DNA of 64,000 nt, taken from the NCBI GenBank assembly GCA_904063045.1, contig CAJFCJ010000006.1, positions 3,984,408 to 4,048,407 on the forward strand. Reading direction: 5' to 3'. The translations under genes were made by a program, and so were the position numbers. This document shows, one piece after another, positions 60,101 through 64,000 of the stretch. Under the pieces are notes generated by a model. It made no database searches, was not told where the DNA came from, and saw only the letters and a list, made by a program, of their open reading frames with translations. Every line of letters begins with the position of its first letter. The first letter of the stretch is position 1. This DNA is from Dimorphilus gyrociliatus (lineage: Eukaryota > Annelida > Polychaeta > Dinophilidae).

Positions 60101-63100
60101 GCATAAATTCCAGATCATTTAATGGCAGTTTAGAATCTATTTTATTAAGAATTAAATGCAAAAAATTTCAAGACTTTACAGAAATTTTTAGAGCTCCTTT
60201 AAAAACTGATAATTTAATATCAGAAAAAGGATTACTTGAATCTCAAACTTTTACCAATAGAAATTGTACTGATTTCTTAAAATTTACAGCTCAATTTCCA
60301 GATTTAACTAATGATACAATAGGTATTTTATTAATAATATTCAATAGATTAATTATATAGTATTTTGCATTCTCTCCCAGTTCCAAGTGTAATGTTCGTG
60401 AATATTGAGGGAACCGTTGTTTGTCTAGATTCGTTATTAAATGAATGGCTAGCTTACAGTCCAACCTATGAGGTGGTTGAGACTATTCCAGTTATTGAAA
60501 AGAAAGATGAAAATTTATCACAAGTTTCAGCTTCATGTAAACAAAATTGTTCTTTTAATTATTATAGGCTTAATAGATTTATTTTATTGAATTTTTTTCT
60601 TCTTTTTACCTAAATAGCAACTCGAGAAAGTCAAACTTATTCTCGATCCGTTTCGATTAAACGTCCAGATTCACCAGAGAAAGAGGAATATATCAGTGAT
60701 TGGAATTTTCATCATTTGGTTTTACGCTATTTCAATATAATAAAAAGGATACACTTACAAGTCAATATAAAAAATTGGCTTATTGTAATTACTGAAAAGT
60801 CTATAATGTCGGATATAGATCGTTTAAAAAATACAACCGATGCTCTTGTTGTAGCTACTCCTTCTATAGAAATTTATAGTCAAGATCATAAAGAATGTGA
60901 CGCTATTCAAGACTTACCAATAAAAGGTGCTCAATATTCATTGACATCGGAGAAACTACCCTGGAAAGTGAAAGTTTCGAATGCCAGTGCATATTCAATT
61001 CACAAAGGAAAAGGATCGACAATGGTCGAACCAACTTGCCTGACTGGTTCAGTTGCTGTATCTGCTCGGTTTGTTTATTTTGAAATTTTTCCCGTAAATT
61101 TTATAATTGAATTTCCTTTAAAAAATTAATAATTAGGTATAAAACTGCTTTATCTGATGATGTAAGTTCATTGGGTTTTTGCCTTCATATTGATGCAACA
61201 CCAGTTATTTTACGTTTGGAACACGATCAAATTCAAATGTTTTACGATTCATTCGTAAGAATTTTGTCTGGCTTATTGAACGGTTGGAAAACGACAAAAA
61301 TATTCATACAAAAATGTCTGAAAAAAGAGAGAGAGGAGTCTTTCACCGAAACAACTATCAATCCTAAAATTCAAACAGATATTAAAAAAGAAAGTAGTAT
61401 CAATTACGAAAGTACTTTTGTTAGTTTTACCGAAACTTCCGAAGCTAGTAGCATTCAACATTTAGATTCGTCGAATTCAAAAAGAGATGACGATGCAAAA
61501 ATTTCATTATGGTTACAAGCAACAGCACCCAAGTTTATTGTCAAATTATTATCGAAAGATGGTTGTATTGTTACGGAACTGGAAGATTTAACTTCTTCAT
61601 TCGATTTGCAAAAAGTCTTTTCAAAGATAAATATTAAATTAGGAAAAGCGTCAATAAGACATTTTTATAAGGATGGTAATAAATGGTTGTTACATAAACG
61701 AGGTGGAATGATTCTAATGAGTTATGATGGATTAAAAGTAAAAAAGTGCGCTCAGAGCGGATTTCTTGTTGTTACAATTACTAGAGCTTTAAAAAGGGAC
61801 TTGAAGAAGAAGCTGAAACAGGTATAAATTGAATATTTACTTTAAAAAAAATTTAATTTAAACCTTATTCGTATCTTTTAGAATTCCGATTGTAAGGATG
61901 ATAGTCGAAGAATTTATATCACTGAAATATGTGTCACTTTACAACCATGCGATTTGGTTCTGGCAACACGTCTTCTTCATACTCTTGTTCATACATTTAA
62001 TGTTGATACATCAACGTATTCACTTTTAAGTTTAGGAGAATATTTTAAAGGAACTGCTGATAAAACCGAGCCAGAAACTTTAATACCTATGATCAACTCA
62101 TCTAATCTTCCCCTAGTTTATATTGAAACATCAAATACTAGAATTTTCTTATTACCTAGCGATAAATCTATAAGAGATGATAAATCAGATTCTGGATTTT
62201 GTGAGTCATCTACACCTATAGAATTAGATGCCTCTGTCATTGAAATAAGTAGTATTAAAGTTACCCCAAGAGCAACAAATCCCCTATCAAGAATAGTCGT
62301 AAACGAAGAACTCTATAAGAGAGCTGTTAGAGCTTCAATAACTTTATATCCTGGAAGTGATATTGAGGATAGACAATATCAATTGGACTTTTCCGGCGTT
62401 TCATTAATGTGCGGCCGTTGGGAAGAATTAATGAAATCGGAAAAGATTGATGATGATTCAACTATACAAAATCCAGCTTTTGAATGGAATAATTTATTTT
62501 CATATAATAGGTTCATTATTTTAATTTGTTTGAGTAATTTCTATAGAAATAGTATTAATTATTTTATCAAATATTTCAGTTCAGACAATCCTAACTCCCT
62601 TCAATCGATTGTCAATCAGATGGATATTAGACTTGTACTTGCTCCGTCAATTGTTTATTATCCTCCTGAAGGAGCTGCTCAACTGGTATGTGGTCATTCA
62701 ATGGAAGGCTGCGCTCTTTCGGATGTTAACGTTAATTTGAATATTACTGAAATTAAACTGCTTTATTATATAGTATTTTCTAATTTACATTTTGTAAGTC
62801 TACTACCATTTTTCTCCGATTTTTTTACGGAGAAACTTAAAGAAGAAAAATCTGTAGAGAAGATAGCTATTGCCAAAGAAGCGAATAATTATTCTATACC
62901 AATTGGAGCGTTAATTACTGCTAATAGGATCAATTTGACAATATCTGATACACATTCTAAAATACTAACAAGTTTTATTCAACCTCACACACTTTTACTT
63001 AGCGGAAATGGCGAAGAAAAAGTTGAAATAAGTTGCTTTGACGCGTCACTTATAGTTCAACATTTTGGTTTGTATTATACATTTAATATGATGAAATAGT

Positions 63101-64000
63101 ATATATATATATATACAGTAATATATATATATTCAAATATTCAATAGACAATGAAAAAACAGTTGATTATGCACTGTTGGAGACGAAAACGGGCCGGCTA
63201 AATCCAAAAACTGGTATACCTCCAGCCTTATGTACATTGGTCTTTTTTAACTTTCTCTCTCCAACGGATTGTAAGTAGTTTTTGTATTTTTTGTTCTAAA
63301 TTGTTACAAGTTTATTAAACTAATTTCATTTCTAGCCCGATTTGAATTAAGAATAGAAAGACCAGTAAGATTTTCTCTATGCGATAAGAGATTAACCTGT
63401 CTATTAGAAACAATTGAAAAACTAAGACCAGTTTTTGAAGTAAACTTTAAACCAACAAAAGCGGAGAAAACGTCAAAAACTGTTAAAACTAAAGATTCTA
63501 GCTTAAAGATATTAGCTAAAGAATTTGAATTGAAAGCTACTGAATTAAATATAGCACTTTACGGAAGTGACTCAAATGATAATAAGATTGTTTTGACGAT
63601 ATTTGAACATTTTGGTCATTTTCATTTCGATATTAAAAGTCGAAAGAGTAATATTCAATACGATATTCTGGATATGAATATTAAATGTTTTAAGAATAGG
63701 AAAGAACAGCTCCTATTACTTCCCACATCAATTAGGATGGAATGTTCCATGTTTGAAACGGATATAGATATTGGTTTTCATATAGATGATATACTTATCA
63801 AGATGAGTGAAAATCAATATGAATGTTTATTAAATGTCTATACTCATTGGACAATGCAAATAAATGAATTTTTGAGTAAATTGTCCAACAATCCAACTGA
63901 AGATTTAGAAAATAAGGCAAATGTTAAGTACGATAGGTGCATATTCGCTTTTCAAACATCTTACGACGATCTGAGAAATGGTGAAATGGAATATTCGAAA
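57189..64000 (+). CDS. VPS13B: VPS13B, bridge-type lipid transfer protein (5' part, truncated by window)
   Basis: ATG at 57189 opens FKLESYITPLLFSYVDKYVK, matching the VPS13B N-terminal chorein region. Next comes LSLWGGDVTLHKLDLRLD, then HELRIHVPWTKLTSEPVVIT and TINTMECVLK, all very close to human VPS13B. Further exons give LPPGYLESIVRKVIYNATV and GWASWAWSYVPQI, as in the human protein. Many short exons continue to the right edge, still open. VPS13B acts at the Golgi and recycling endosomes and is mutated in Cohen syndrome. Only about the first 1,600 residues or fewer are here; a TA repeat lies in an intron near 63100. Confidence 0.93.
63099..63132. repeat. (TA)n microsatellite in a VPS13B intron
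   Basis: TA-rich run interrupted by a short non-TA segment, immediately after a stop in the frame of the preceding exon, so intronic. Confidence 0.75.

Overview
The window is nuclear DNA from an animal with a compact, AT-rich genome. Genes sit a few hundred bases apart on both strands. Most are cut by many short introns, often 45-70 bp, with GT/AG borders and conserved metazoan products. The gene set (rabaptin-5, IFT122, EPS15, Rel/NF-kB, POLD3, VPS13B, YTHDC1, GM2 activator) fits a bilaterian. A miniature lophotrochozoan such as a dinophilid annelid would fit the density and intron size, but the species is inferred, not shown. No tRNA, rRNA, CRISPR array or intact transposon was recognised.

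Layout, left to right: intronless peptide GPCR (-); rabaptin-5 with a FYVE finger (-), head-to-head with ciliary IFT122 (+); a large unnamed membrane protein of fucolectin/F5-8C-like, PAN/apple-like and EGF modules (+, 12.1-19.4 kb); a small two-CXC LIN54/tesmin-like protein (-); EPS15 (-), head-to-head with a GST that has a secretory or anchor N-terminus (+); intronless B3GLCT with an ER-retrieval tail (-); POLD3 (-); a Rel protein without ankyrin repeats (-); a small RIIa/Dpy-30-fold protein (+); RABIF/MSS4 (+); a MARVEL four-pass protein (+); SLAIN (-); an intronless, catalytically dead M13 neprilysin relative (-); GM2 activator (+); NSMCE2 (+); YTHDC1 (-); a protein with about 13 C2H2 fingers (+); HDHD5 (-); and the 5' part of VPS13B (+), which runs off the right edge.

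These genes are independent eukaryotic units, not an operon. Several share an endomembrane theme (RABEP1, EPS15, RABIF, VPS13B, GM2A), probably by chance. The least described objects are the FTP/PAN/EGF membrane protein, the M13 pseudo-enzyme, the anchored GST and a possible alternative last exon of EPS15. Gene ends were read by eye from start and stop codons, splice phase and protein family resemblance; exon borders are exact only where a number is given.
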